DNA of 64,000 nt. Origin: Bordetella bronchialis (GTDB taxonomy: Bacteria > Pseudomonadota > Gammaproteobacteria > Burkholderiales > Burkholderiaceae_B). Under the pieces are notes generated by a model. The model saw nothing but the letters and a program-made list of their open reading frames with translations. It did not search any database and was not told where the DNA came from. Of this stretch, positions 52,721 through 61,682 are shown piece by piece. The stretch spans positions 4,774,001 to 4,838,000 of the forward strand of contig NZ_CP016170.1 of assembly GCF_001676705.1 (NCBI RefSeq), written 5' to 3'. A program made the translations under genes and the position numbers. Each line of letters opens with the position of its first letter. The stretch's first letter is position 1.

Positions 52721-53638
52721 ATGGATATCACCAAGGCGTTTATCAAGGCCAAGCAGCCTTGCGCGGACGGCTTTCGCTGGTACTTGCGCAATGCCACGGC
52801 CAATGAATCCTATCAACAGTTGCTCGATGCGCTGGTGGCCGATGGCCGCGTGGGCGATGCGTGCTGGCTGCTGGACCAGTTCGGTCCGACCGATGCCGTC
52901 CGCGTGGTCAGTGAGCTGGAGGTGCCGGCGATGGTGTTCGCCGGCACGCTCCATGTGCGCGGGACGGCGCGGGTGGACACGGTGCTGCGCACGGGGCGCG
53001 ATCTGCGCGTGGACGGCGGCCTGCGCGCAGGCCGCGTCGCGGCGGGGCGCGATATCCGGTGCGGCGCGGCGCTGGCTTGCGATGCGGCGGTCTCGGCAGG
53101 CGGGGATTTGCTGGTGGCGTGGAACCTGGATGCCGGGAATTCGATTTCGGCGGAGCGGCTGCGGGTCGGCTGGGATCTGGCGGGATGCGCGGGATTGCGT
53201 GCGCGCGCCGACGTCACGGTGGGCGGCGCGTTGTGGCTGGAGGGCGTTCTGGAGGGGCTGGGCGGCGTGCGCGTGGGCGAGGCGCTGGAATGCGGCGCCG
53301 GCATACGCGTGCGGCATGGCGTGGCTTGCGGCGCGACGCTGCGATGCGGCGGGCACGTCGACGCGGGCTGGGGCATACGCGCCGCGGGCTCGATCGTGGT
53401 GCAGGGTGCGATCCGCGCGGGCGAGAGCATACGCGCGGGCGGCGAGATCCGCGCGGGGGCCGGGTATGGCATCTATGCGGGCCTGGACGTGCGCGACGAC
53501 GCATGGGAAACCAGCGCGCAGGTGCGCGCGCGACACCGGCCCGCGCAGCTGCACAGCGGCTGGTGGGCGGGTCCGGATGAACGCGTGGCCGGCCGCGATG
53601 CCGGCGATGATGCGATCGCGCTTCCGGACGACCCATGA
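52721..53638 (+). CDS. Beta-solenoid protein of unknown function
   Basis: The product has 305 residues. Residues 1-65 form a small helical N-terminal domain (ADGFRWYLRNATANESYQQLLDALVADGRVGDACWLLDQFG). Residues about 70-270 are a chain of 5-6-residue strands with the pattern (A/G)G-x-(I/L)-R-(A/C) (GRDLRVDGGLRAGRVAAGRDI; AGESIRAGGEIRAGAGYGI), which I read as a beta-helix of the hexapeptide or bactofilin type. There is no signal peptide. It overlaps the next gene by 4 bp. The function is unknown; self-assembly or a scaffold role is an inference from the fold. Confidence 0.75.
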   Translation: MDITKAFIKAKQPCADGFRWYLRNATANESYQQLLDALVADGRVGDACWLLDQFGPTDAVRVVSELEVPAMVFAGTLHVRGTARVDTVLRTGRDLRVDGGLRAGRVAAGRDIRCGAALACDAAVSAGGDLLVAWNLDAGNSISAERLRVGWDLAGCAGLRARADVTVGGALWLEGVLEGLGGVRVGEALECGAGIRVRHGVACGATLRCGGHVDAGWGIRAAGSIVVQGAIRAGESIRAGGEIRAGAGYGIYAGLDVRDDAWETSAQVRARHRPAQLHSGWWAGPDERVAGRDAGDDAIALPDDP

Positions 53639-54183
53639 GGGTGGATGTCGACCTGGATCCGGCGTCGCTGGAGGCCGAGCTGGACGCGCTTTATCGGCGC
53701 TTGTGCGAAAAGGGCGAAGGCTATGCGCCGGTGGTGGCGACGCTGCCGCACCTGGGCCTGGCGGTGCGGCGGCGCGAGGCCGATGGGGAATCGTACCTGT
53801 ACGTGGAGGACCCGCGCCGCCGCGTCTTGGCCGGCTGCACGGTGTTCAACCGGCTGGTGGAGGTGGACCGCTGGACCGACCGCCACGTACGGTCGCCGCA
53901 TTCGCGCTTCCGGCGTGAGTACCAGCGCCGAGGGCTGGCCCGGTACCTGTATGCGCGGGAGCTGGATGCCGGCTGGTGCCTGGTCAGCGGGGCGCGCCAG
54001 TCGGCGGCGGCGCATGCGCTGTGGCTGTCGCTGGGCACGCGGTACCGGCTGGGCTATGTGGCGTTGCGCGGCAAGTCCCTGGCCTGCCTGGGCGGCGGTG
54101 TCGACGCCGCCGTGGTGGACGATCTTTCCACGCGCATGATGCTGTGGGGGCTGGCCCGCCGGCGGGAGGCCGCGATGGGCTAG
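53635..54183 (+). CDS. GNAT-like protein of unknown function
   Basis: The product has 182 residues. A stretch REYQRRGLARYLYARELDAG resembles the acetyl-CoA pyrophosphate loop (Q/R-x-x-G-x-G/A) of GNAT acetyltransferases, and the following SGARQSAAAHALWLSLG resembles GNAT motif B. The N-terminal half has beta-strand-like segments (LGLAVRRREADGESYLYVED). It overlaps the beta-solenoid gene by 4 bp, so the two are co-translated and may act on each other. GNAT assignment is tentative. Confidence 0.65.
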   Translation: MRVDVDLDPASLEAELDALYRRLCEKGEGYAPVVATLPHLGLAVRRREADGESYLYVEDPRRRVLAGCTVFNRLVEVDRWTDRHVRSPHSRFRREYQRRGLARYLYARELDAGWCLVSGARQSAAAHALWLSLGTRYRLGYVALRGKSLACLGGGVDAAVVDDLSTRMMLWGLARRREAAMG

Positions 54184-54236
54184 ACTCTGGGCCGGTGCAA
54201 TCGGGGGCCGGCCCGCAGGGTAGCGGCCGGGCTGGG

Positions 54237-54659
54237 ATGATGGAATTCGCTGTTCTGTATACGTGGTTGAAGGTGCTGCACGTCGCGGCCGCGCTGACGT
54301 TCGTCATCGGCGTGTCGGCGCTATCGCTGGTGCTGGTGGCCGACGCGCCGGACGCTTCGCAAGGCAAGGTCGCCGCGGCCAGGATGCGGCGCTGGTATCG
54401 CGCCGTCACCACGCCCGCCATGCTGCTGACGTGGGCGCTGGGAATCGCGCTGGCCGTGCGGGGGCATTGGATGGCCGGCGGCTGGCTGCATGCGAAGGTG
54501 GCGTGCGTGGTGCTGCTGTCGGCCATCCATGGGGTCCAGGCAGGCACGCTGCGCCGCCGCGCCCAGGGGCAGCCCGCGGGCGTGTGGCGGCTGACGCCGC
54601 TGATCGTGGCGACGGCGACGCTGGCCATATTGGCGCTGGCCCTGGCCAAGCCATTCTGA
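54237..54659 (+). CDS. HemJ/CopD-like small membrane protein
   Basis: The product has 140 residues with four membrane spans. YTWLKVLHVAAALTFVIGV carries the conserved histidine (H15), and GGWLHAKVACVVLLSAIHG carries a second histidine and the lysine of HemJ-type (UPF0093) protoporphyrinogen oxidases and CopD-like proteins. It may bind haem. Its role could be protoporphyrinogen oxidation or a related redox step; the short length and motif order fit HemJ-like members better than full CopD. ATG 54237 and ATG 54240 are both possible starts. Confidence 0.65.
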   Translation: MMEFAVLYTWLKVLHVAAALTFVIGVSALSLVLVADAPDASQGKVAAARMRRWYRAVTTPAMLLTWALGIALAVRGHWMAGGWLHAKVACVVLLSAIHGVQAGTLRRRAQGQPAGVWRLTPLIVATATLAILALALAKPF

Positions 54660-54810
54660 GCGGACCGGGGATGCGCGCCGGGCGGCGATCGTTCCCGGCG
54701 GTGCGGGCTTGCACAGTATGAAGCCGACAGGATGGCGAGGCCGGCATGCCGGGCGCGATGTCGCTTCCCGCCCGGGACCGCGCGCGGATGGCCCTTGCGC
54801 GAGGCGCTGT

Positions 54811-54830
54811 AACTGACAGGATTGTCAGTT
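54811..54830. promoter_or_regulatory. 20-bp palindrome upstream of the RND operon
   Basis: AACTGACA (54811-54818) and TGTCAGTT (54823-54830) form 8-bp perfect arms around GGAT. It lies 46 bp before the outer-membrane factor gene, a typical repressor operator position. Its core TGACA-N4-TGTCA is the same as in the palindromes beside the TetR gene at 41.4 kb. Confidence 0.7.
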
Positions 54831-54876
54831 TTCGGACAGCGTATCGTCCTGCGCCGTTTCGTACATTGGGCGCATC

Positions 54877-56472
54877 ATGACCGCCCCTACCCTGCCCGGG
54901 CGCCGCGCGCGGCGCCGCATACCCTTCGTTCCGGCCGCGCTGTCGGCGCTGGCGCTGCTTTCCGGCTGTACCGTCGGGCCCGATTATGTGCGGCCGACGA
55001 TGGACGTGCCGGCGGCCTACAAGGAGGCCGGCCCGTGGAAGACGGCCCAGCCGGGCGAGATCGATGCCAACGAGAATTGGTGGGAGATCTATGGCGACAG
55101 CACGCTGGACGGGCTGGAGCAGCAGGCCAACGCCGCCAACCAGACCATCGCCCAGGCCGCCGCGCAATACCGCCAGGCGCGCGCGCTGGTCGACCAGGCA
55201 CGCGCGGCCTTCTGGCCGCAACTGACGACCGGGGTGTCGGCCGACCGCTCGCGCACGCTGGGCAACAGCGGCAGCAAGCTGGGCAATACCTATGCGACCT
55301 CGCTGGACGCGGCCTGGGAGCCGGACCTGTGGGGCGCGGTGCGGCGTTCGGTGGAATCCAGCGATGCCAGCGCGCAATCGAGCGCGGCGCAGCTGGCGGC
55401 GGCGCGCCTGAGCGTGCAGGCGGCGCTGGCCCAGGATTATCTGCAGCTGCGCGTGACGGACGAACTCAAGGCCTTGTTCGCGAGAACCATCGCGGCCTTC
55501 GAGCGCTCGCTGAAACTGACGCAAAGCCAGTACAACGCGGGCGTCGCGCTGCGCTCCGACGTTGCCCTGGCCGAAGCGCAGTTGCGCACGGCGCAGGCCT
55601 CGGCGATCGACCTGGATACCCAGCGCAACCAGCTGGAGCACGCGATCGCCATCCTGACCGGACGCGCGCCGGCCGACTTCACCCTGCCGCCCGCGCCCGA
55701 AAGCTGGCGCGCCACGGTGCCGCGGATCCCGGCCGGCGTGCCGTCGCAGCTGCTGGAGCGTCGTCCGGATATCGCCAGCGCGGAACGCCTGGCCGCCGCC
55801 GCGAACGCGCAGATCGGCGTGGCGCGCGCGGCCTACTATCCGGACCTGACGCTGAGCGCCGGCGTGGGCTTCAGCAGCGGCGTGGCCTCGCTGTCGCGGT
55901 GGTTCAGCACGCCCAGCCGTGTCTGGTCGCTGGGCGCGGCGCTGGCCGAGACCCTATTCGACGGCGGGCTGCGCAGCGCCCGCGTGGATGAAGCGCGCGC
56001 GGGTTTCGACGCGGCGGTCGCGCAATACAAGCAGACCGTGCTGGGGGGCTTCCAGGAAGTGGAAGACAACCTTTCCAATCTGCGCGTGCTGGCCGACGAA
56101 AGCGTGGCCCAGGACCAGGCGGTGGCCGCCTCGCGCCTGTCGGAACAGCTGGCGCTGGCACAGTACCGCGCCGGCACCACGACCTATCTGACGGTGGTCA
56201 CCGCCCAGGCCCTGACCTTGTCGAACGAGCGCACGGCGGCGGATCTGCTCGGACGCCGGCTGCTGGCCAGCGTGGCGCTGATCAAGGCCACGGGCGGCGG
56301 ATGGAATGCCGCGCAGCTCGATGCGCCGATGGCGGCGTCCGAGGCGGATCCGCGCGGCACGCCGGGCGCCCTCCCGGCGCCGGCCACCACGGCCGCATCG
56401 ACCGGCACCGCCAGATCGGCGAGCGCGGCCGCATCGGCGGGCAACGCCGCTTCCGCAGGCAACGCCCACTGA
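54877..56472 (+). CDS. RND efflux outer-membrane factor lipoprotein (NodT family)
   Basis: The product has 531 residues. The signal peptide ends in the lipobox LLSGC, followed by TVGPDYVRPTMDVPAAY, the NodT/OprM hallmark. Two OEP repeats follow (AAQYRQARALVDQARAAFWPQL; RSDVALAEAQLRTAQASAI; second half with LFDGGLRSARVDEARA). It trimerises as the outer-membrane duct of the pump. The last about 45 residues are an unusual Ala/Ser/Thr-rich tail with repeats of SAGNA. It is the first gene of the operon. Confidence 0.9.
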   Translation: MTAPTLPGRRARRRIPFVPAALSALALLSGCTVGPDYVRPTMDVPAAYKEAGPWKTAQPGEIDANENWWEIYGDSTLDGLEQQANAANQTIAQAAAQYRQARALVDQARAAFWPQLTTGVSADRSRTLGNSGSKLGNTYATSLDAAWEPDLWGAVRRSVESSDASAQSSAAQLAAARLSVQAALAQDYLQLRVTDELKALFARTIAAFERSLKLTQSQYNAGVALRSDVALAEAQLRTAQASAIDLDTQRNQLEHAIAILTGRAPADFTLPPAPESWRATVPRIPAGVPSQLLERRPDIASAERLAAAANAQIGVARAAYYPDLTLSAGVGFSSGVASLSRWFSTPSRVWSLGAALAETLFDGGLRSARVDEARAGFDAAVAQYKQTVLGGFQEVEDNLSNLRVLADESVAQDQAVAASRLSEQLALAQYRAGTTTYLTVVTAQALTLSNERTAADLLGRRLLASVALIKATGGGWNAAQLDAPMAASEADPRGTPGALPAPATTAASTGTARSASAAASAGNAASAGNAH

Positions 56473-56508
56473 ACCCCGACTGTATTCAAGAAAACGAGAG
56501 CGAAGATC

Positions 56509-57762
56509 ATGGCAGATGCATTGTCCCGGCGCCGCGCCGGATACGCGGCCGCCGCCGTGGCCCTGGCGGCCGTCGCCGCCGCCTTCTGGGGCGTGGCGCA
56601 CAAGGCCGAGTCGGCCGACGCCCCGGCGCCCAAGACGCCGCCTGTCATCGTGACCTCCACACGGGTCGAGCAGCAGGACGTGCCCATCTACCTGACCGGC
56701 GTCGGCACGGTCACGGCCAACCAGTCGGTGACCGTCAAAACGCGGGTGGATGGCGAGCTGGACAAGGTGGGCTTCGTCGAGGGGCAGGACGTCAAGGCCG
56801 GGCAGTTGCTGGCGCAGCTGGATCCGCGCCCGCTGCAAGCCCAGCTGGCGCAGGCCAAGGCCACCCAGGCCAAGGACCAGGCGCAACTGCTCAATGCGCG
56901 CCTGGACCTGAAACGCTTCACGCAACTGACCAAGGAAGACGCGGCCACGCAGCAGCAGCTGGATACCCAGCGCGCGCTGGTGGCGCAGCTGGAAGCGACC
57001 GTGCAGATGGACCAGGCGCAGGTGGCGTTCGCGCAGGTGCAGCTGGACTACACCACGATTACGGCGCCCATCGGCGGGCGGGTCGGCGCGCGCCTGGTCG
57101 ACCCGGGCAATATCGTGCACGCCACCGATACCGGCGGACTGGTGGTGATCAACCAGATCGACCCGATATCGGTGCTGTTCACCGTGCCGGAGTCCGCCGT
57201 GGGCGATATCAACACCGCCATGGCGGACACGCCGCAAGGCCTGCCCGTGACCGCGCTCGGGCGCGAATCGAACCAGCCGCTGGGCGAAGGCAGGCTGGTC
57301 CTGGTGAATAACCAGATCGATACCACCACGGGCACCGTGCAGCTCAAGGCCGTGTTTCCCAATCCGCGCCATGTGCTGTGGCCGGGCCAGTATGTGAACG
57401 CGCGCCTGCAGCTGGGAACGCGCAAGCAGGCGCTGACGGTGCCGGCCGCCGCCGTGCAGCGCGGGCAGGACGGCACCTATGCCTATGCGCTGGACGACCA
57501 GGGCGTGGCCCGGGTCCAGCCCATACGCGTGGCCGTCATCCAGGACAATGTGGCCGTCGTCGACGATGGCCTGAAAGCCGGCGAACGCGTGGTCGTGGAC
57601 GGCCAGTACAAGCTGCGGCCCGGCCTGCATACCGTCGAATCGAAGACGACGACCGCGATGGCGGGCGGACCGGGCGGGACGCCCGCGGCAGCGCCCGCCG
57701 CCGGCGCGGCGACCGCGGGCGACGCGGCGGCGGCCGCCCCGGCCAAGGGAGCCCGGCAATGA
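56509..57762 (+). CDS. RND efflux periplasmic adaptor (MdtA-like)
   Basis: The product has 417 residues. An N-terminal membrane segment (AAAVALAAVAAAFWGVA) is followed by the membrane-fusion core: VPIYLTGVGTVTANQSVTVKTRVDG (lipoyl part), a helical hairpin with AKDQAQLLNARLDLKR and DTQRALVAQLEATV, the second lipoyl half DYTTITAPIGGRVGARLVDPG, and beta-barrel segments. The C terminus (after KTTTAMAGG) is Ala/Gly-rich. It overlaps the pump gene by 4 bp and links pump to duct. Confidence 0.92.
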   Translation: MADALSRRRAGYAAAAVALAAVAAAFWGVAHKAESADAPAPKTPPVIVTSTRVEQQDVPIYLTGVGTVTANQSVTVKTRVDGELDKVGFVEGQDVKAGQLLAQLDPRPLQAQLAQAKATQAKDQAQLLNARLDLKRFTQLTKEDAATQQQLDTQRALVAQLEATVQMDQAQVAFAQVQLDYTTITAPIGGRVGARLVDPGNIVHATDTGGLVVINQIDPISVLFTVPESAVGDINTAMADTPQGLPVTALGRESNQPLGEGRLVLVNNQIDTTTGTVQLKAVFPNPRHVLWPGQYVNARLQLGTRKQALTVPAAAVQRGQDGTYAYALDDQGVARVQPIRVAVIQDNVAVVDDGLKAGERVVVDGQYKLRPGLHTVESKTTTAMAGGPGGTPAAAPAAGAATAGDAAAAAPAKGARQ

Positions 57763-60700
57763 GCATATCCGCCACCTTCATCAAGCGCCCCATCGGCACC
57801 AGCCTGCTGGCGCTGGCCATCCTGCTGGTGGGCGTGGCCGCCTGGCCGCTGCTGCCCGTGGCGCCGCTGCCCCAGGTCGACTTTCCCACCATACAGGTCA
57901 CGGTCAACCTGCCCGGCGCCAGTCCGGAAACCATGGCGTCCAATGTCGCGCAACCGCTGGAACGGCAGTTCTCCCTGATTGCCGGCTTGTCGCAGATGAC
58001 CTCGCTCAGCGGACAAAGCCAGTCGCAGATCACGCTGCAGTTCGACCTGGACCGCAGCATCGATTCGGCCGCCGTCGACGTGCAGGCGGCCATCAACGCG
58101 GCGTCCGGCCAGTTGCCGTCGAACCTGCCGAATGCGCCGACCTTCCGCAAGGTGAACCCGGCCGATGCGCCCATCCTGATCCTGGCCGTGCAGTCGGACA
58201 CGCTGCCCATCACCCAGGTCAACGACTACGCCGACAACATCCTTGCCCAGCAGATCTCGCAGATCAAGGGCGTGGGCCTGGTCAACATCGGCGGGCAACA
58301 GAAGCCGTCGGTGCGCATCCAGCTCGATCCCACCAAGCTGAAATCGCTGGGCCTCAGCCTGGAGGACGTGCGCGGCGTCATCGCCAACACCACCGTCAAC
58401 CAGCCCAAGGGCACCATAGACGGCCCGACGCAGAGCTTCACCACCTATACCAACGACCAGTTGCTGAAGGCGGCGCCCTGGAACGACATGGTGCTGGCCT
58501 ATCGCAACGGCGCGCCCATCCGCGTGCGCGACGTCGGCGTGGCGGTCGACGGCCCGGAAAACAACAAGCTGGCCGCCTGGGCCTATGCCGGCCCGGCCGC
58601 CGCGCCGGGCAACACCCTTACCAATGGCCGCGGCATCGTGCTGCAGATCAGCAAGCAGCCCGGCGCCAACGTCATCGAGACCGTGGACGCCATCAACGCC
58701 GCCATGCCGCGCCTGCGCGCGGCGATTCCGCCCTCGGTACAGATCAATACCATCATCGACCGCACGCAGAACATCCGCGCCTCGGTGCACGATGTGGAGT
58801 TCACGCTGGTCCTGACCTTTGCGCTGGTGGTCATGATCATCTTCGTTTTCCTGCGCGATGTGGCGGCCACCCTGATTCCCTGCGTCACGGTCCCGCTGGC
58901 CCTGATGGGCACGGCCGCCATGATGTACGTGGCGGGCTTCAGCCTGGACAACCTTTCCCTGATGGCTCTGACGATCGCCGTGGGCTTCGTGGTGGATGAC
59001 GCCATCGTGATGCTGGAGAACATCTACCGCCACGTGGAGGAAGGCATGGGGCCGCTGGAGGCCGCCTACAAGGGCGCCGGAGAAATCGGCTTCACCATCG
59101 TTTCGATCTCGGTCTCGCTGGTGGCGGTGTTCATACCGCTGCTCTTGATGGGCGGCATCGTGGGCCGCCTGTTCCGCGAGTTCGCCGTCACGGTCACGCT
59201 GACCATCGCGGTCTCGGTCATCGTCTCGCTGAGCCTTACCCCCATGCTGTGCTCGCGCTACCTGAAGAACCAGCACGGGCGCGCGCATGGACGCATGTTC
59301 ATGCTGTTCGAACGCGGCTTCGATATCATGCTGGGCGGCTACAAGCGCGGGCTGCAATGGGTGCTGCGCCACCAGTTCATTACCCTGATGAGTTTCATCG
59401 CGACGGTCGCCCTGACCGGACTGATGTTCATCACCATCCCCAAGGGCTTTTTCCCGCAGCAGGACACAGGCTATATCTTCGGCTTCGCGCAATCGGCCCA
59501 GGACTCGTCATTCAGCGCCATGAACCGCCGCATGGTGCAGCTGGCGGACATCGTGCGCCAGGACAAGGACGTGGCGGATTTCGGCATGAGCGGCGACCCG
59601 ACCCAGTTCAACACCGGCCGCTTCTTTATCGCCCTGCGCGCCAAGGAAGACGGCCGCACCGACAACGCGGACGAAGTGATCCGCCGCCTGCGTCCCAAGG
59701 TGGCCCAGGTGGAGGGCGTGACGCTGTACATGCAGGCGGGACAGGACATCAACGTCGGCGGCCGCCTGTCGCGCACGCAATACCAGTACACCCTGACGGA
59801 TTCCAACCTGGAGGAACTGAACCAGTGGGCGCCGCGGCTGGCGGCGCGCTTCGCCGAGCTGCCGCAGCTGACGGATGTGGCGTCGGACCAGCAGAGCAAC
59901 GCGCCGACCGCCACGCTGACCATAGACCGCGCGCGGGCATCCAGCTTCGGCATTTCGCCCGCCCTGATCGACGCCACCATCGACGACGCCATCGGGCAGC
60001 GCCAGGTCGCCCAGTACTTCACGCAGTTGAACAGCTACCACGTGGTACTGGAGGTCACCCCCGCGCTGCAGCGCGATCCGTCGCTGTTCAGCAAGCTGTA
60101 CCTGACGTCGCCGCTGACGGGCGAGCAGGTTCCGCTTTCGACCTTCGTCAAGCTGGATACCACCAAGACGAACTACCTTGCGATCAACCACCAGGGGCAG
60201 TTTCCCGCGGTGACGCTGTCGTTCAACCTGGCCCGGGGCGCGTCGCTGGGCGAGGCCGTCCAGGCCATCGACGCCGCCAAGGCGCAGATGGGCGTGCCGG
60301 CGACGCTGGTGGGATCCTTCCAGGGCGCGGCCCAGGCCTTCGGCGATTCCCTCCGGAGCCAGCCCTACCTGATCGCCGCCGCCCTGATCGCCGTGTACAT
60401 CGTGCTGGGCTTCCTGTACGAAAGCTACATCCATCCGCTTACCATCCTGTCGACCCTGCCCTCGGCCGGCCTGGGCGCGCTGCTGATCCTGCGGGCGGGC
60501 GGCTACGACCTGAGCGTGATCGCGCTGATCGGGATCATTCTGCTCATAGGCATCGTCAAGAAGAACGGCATCATGATGATCGACTTCGCCCTGCATGCCG
60601 AGCGCGAGCGCGGCATGTCGCCGCGGGACGCCATCTACGAGGCCTGCCTGCTGCGCTTCCGCCCGATCATGATGACCACCATGTGCGCGCTGCTCAGCGG

Positions 60701-60947
60701 CCTGCCGCTGATGCTCAGCAATGGACAGGGCGCCGAGCTGCGCCGCCCGCTGGGCTACGCCATGGTGGGCGGCCTGCTGGTTTCCCAGGCGCTGACCCTG
60801 TTCAGCACGCCCGTCGTCTACCTGTACCTGGACCGCGCCCACTATTGGTATATCCGCCGCAAGGAGGCGCGCGCCGCCCGCAAGGCGGCCGCCCGGCAAG
60901 CCGGCGCGCAGCCGGCCGAGCCGCGCGAGCCGCTGGTGCAGAAATAG
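57759..60947 (+). CDS. RND efflux pump, inner-membrane transporter (MdtB/MdtC-like)
   Basis: ATG 57759 overlaps the adaptor stop by 4 bp; 1062 residues, the normal HAE1 length. SISATFIKRPIGTSLLALAIL at the N terminus, twelve spans, two large periplasmic loops, the proton-relay aspartates in VGFVVDDAIVMLENI, and GIILLIGIVKKNGIMMIDFAL in the second half are characteristic of the MdtBC/MuxBC branch. Only one pump gene is present, whereas E. coli and Pseudomonas use two, so it may form a homotrimer. Substrates are likely amphiphilic drugs, bile-salt-like compounds or metals-related toxicants. Confidence 0.93.
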   Translation: MSISATFIKRPIGTSLLALAILLVGVAAWPLLPVAPLPQVDFPTIQVTVNLPGASPETMASNVAQPLERQFSLIAGLSQMTSLSGQSQSQITLQFDLDRSIDSAAVDVQAAINAASGQLPSNLPNAPTFRKVNPADAPILILAVQSDTLPITQVNDYADNILAQQISQIKGVGLVNIGGQQKPSVRIQLDPTKLKSLGLSLEDVRGVIANTTVNQPKGTIDGPTQSFTTYTNDQLLKAAPWNDMVLAYRNGAPIRVRDVGVAVDGPENNKLAAWAYAGPAAAPGNTLTNGRGIVLQISKQPGANVIETVDAINAAMPRLRAAIPPSVQINTIIDRTQNIRASVHDVEFTLVLTFALVVMIIFVFLRDVAATLIPCVTVPLALMGTAAMMYVAGFSLDNLSLMALTIAVGFVVDDAIVMLENIYRHVEEGMGPLEAAYKGAGEIGFTIVSISVSLVAVFIPLLLMGGIVGRLFREFAVTVTLTIAVSVIVSLSLTPMLCSRYLKNQHGRAHGRMFMLFERGFDIMLGGYKRGLQWVLRHQFITLMSFIATVALTGLMFITIPKGFFPQQDTGYIFGFAQSAQDSSFSAMNRRMVQLADIVRQDKDVADFGMSGDPTQFNTGRFFIALRAKEDGRTDNADEVIRRLRPKVAQVEGVTLYMQAGQDINVGGRLSRTQYQYTLTDSNLEELNQWAPRLAARFAELPQLTDVASDQQSNAPTATLTIDRARASSFGISPALIDATIDDAIGQRQVAQYFTQLNSYHVVLEVTPALQRDPSLFSKLYLTSPLTGEQVPLSTFVKLDTTKTNYLAINHQGQFPAVTLSFNLARGASLGEAVQAIDAAKAQMGVPATLVGSFQGAAQAFGDSLRSQPYLIAAALIAVYIVLGFLYESYIHPLTILSTLPSAGLGALLILRAGGYDLSVIALIGIILLIGIVKKNGIMMIDFALHAERERGMSPRDAIYEACLLRFRPIMMTTMCALLSGLPLMLSNGQGAELRRPLGYAMVGGLLVSQALTLFSTPVVYLYLDRAHYWYIRRKEARAARKAAARQAGAQPAEPREPLVQK

Positions 60948-60995
60948 GGTAAAAGAACCGCAATCGCCACCCCACCGTATGCGTGCGCCCCCGCC

Positions 60996-61682
60996 ATGAA
61001 AATCCTGATCGTCGAAGACGAGCTCAAAACGGCCGACTACCTGCACAAGGGCCTGACCGAGCAGGGCTGCACGGTCGACCTGGCGCACAACGGCGTGGAC
61101 GGCCAGCACCTGGCCCTGGAGCATGGCTACGACGTCATCGTGCTGGACGCCATGCTGCCCGGCCGGGACGGCTTCCAGGTGCTGCGCGAGCTGCGCCGCT
61201 TCCGCCAGACGCCGGTCATCATGCTGACGGCGCGCGACAGCGTGGAGGACCGTATCCGCGGCCTGCAGGACGGCGCCGACGACTACCTGGTCAAGCCCTT
61301 TTCCTTCCTGGAACTGCTGGCCCGCCTGCAGGCGCTGACCCGGCGCGGGCGCGCGCAGGAGCCCATGCACCTGCGCATCGGCGATCTGCAGATCGACCTG
61401 GCCAGCCGCAAGGCGTACCGCGCGGGCGTGCGCATCGACCTGACCGCCAAGGAGTTCGCCCTGCTGGCCGTGCTGGCGCGGCGCAAGGGCGAGATCCTGT
61501 CCAAGACCGCCATCGCCGAGCTGGTCTGGGACATGAACTTCGACAGCAACGTCAACGTGGTGGAGGTCGCCATCAAGCGCCTGCGCGCCAAGATAGACAG
61601 CCCCTTCGGCACGCGCCTGCTGCACACCATCCGCGGCATGGGCTATGTCCTGGAACAGCGCGAGGACGCCCTGCCGGAATGA
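60996..61682 (+). CDS. Response regulator, OmpR/PhoB family (heavy-metal type)
   Basis: The product has 228 residues. The receiver domain has the acidic pair E7/D8 in IVEDE, phospho-acceptor D51 in IVLDAMLPGRDG, T78 in MLTARD and K100 in DYLVKPF. The C-terminal winged helix (about 130-222) ends NVVEVAIKRLRAKID...TIRGMGYVLE, as in CopR/CusR/IrlR regulators. It follows the RND pump gene by 48 bp and overlaps the kinase gene by 4 bp, so it may be part of the pump operon and control it. Confidence 0.92.
   Translation: MKILIVEDELKTADYLHKGLTEQGCTVDLAHNGVDGQHLALEHGYDVIVLDAMLPGRDGFQVLRELRRFRQTPVIMLTARDSVEDRIRGLQDGADDYLVKPFSFLELLARLQALTRRGRAQEPMHLRIGDLQIDLASRKAYRAGVRIDLTAKEFALLAVLARRKGEILSKTAIAELVWDMNFDSNVNVVEVAIKRLRAKIDSPFGTRLLHTIRGMGYVLEQREDALPE

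Noticed and set aside
57483..59492. A 669-codon minus-strand open frame under the RND pump gene
   Set aside because: His/Asp/Arg-rich translation typical of the reverse strand of a GC-rich gene; the + strand encodes an unmistakable RND transporter.
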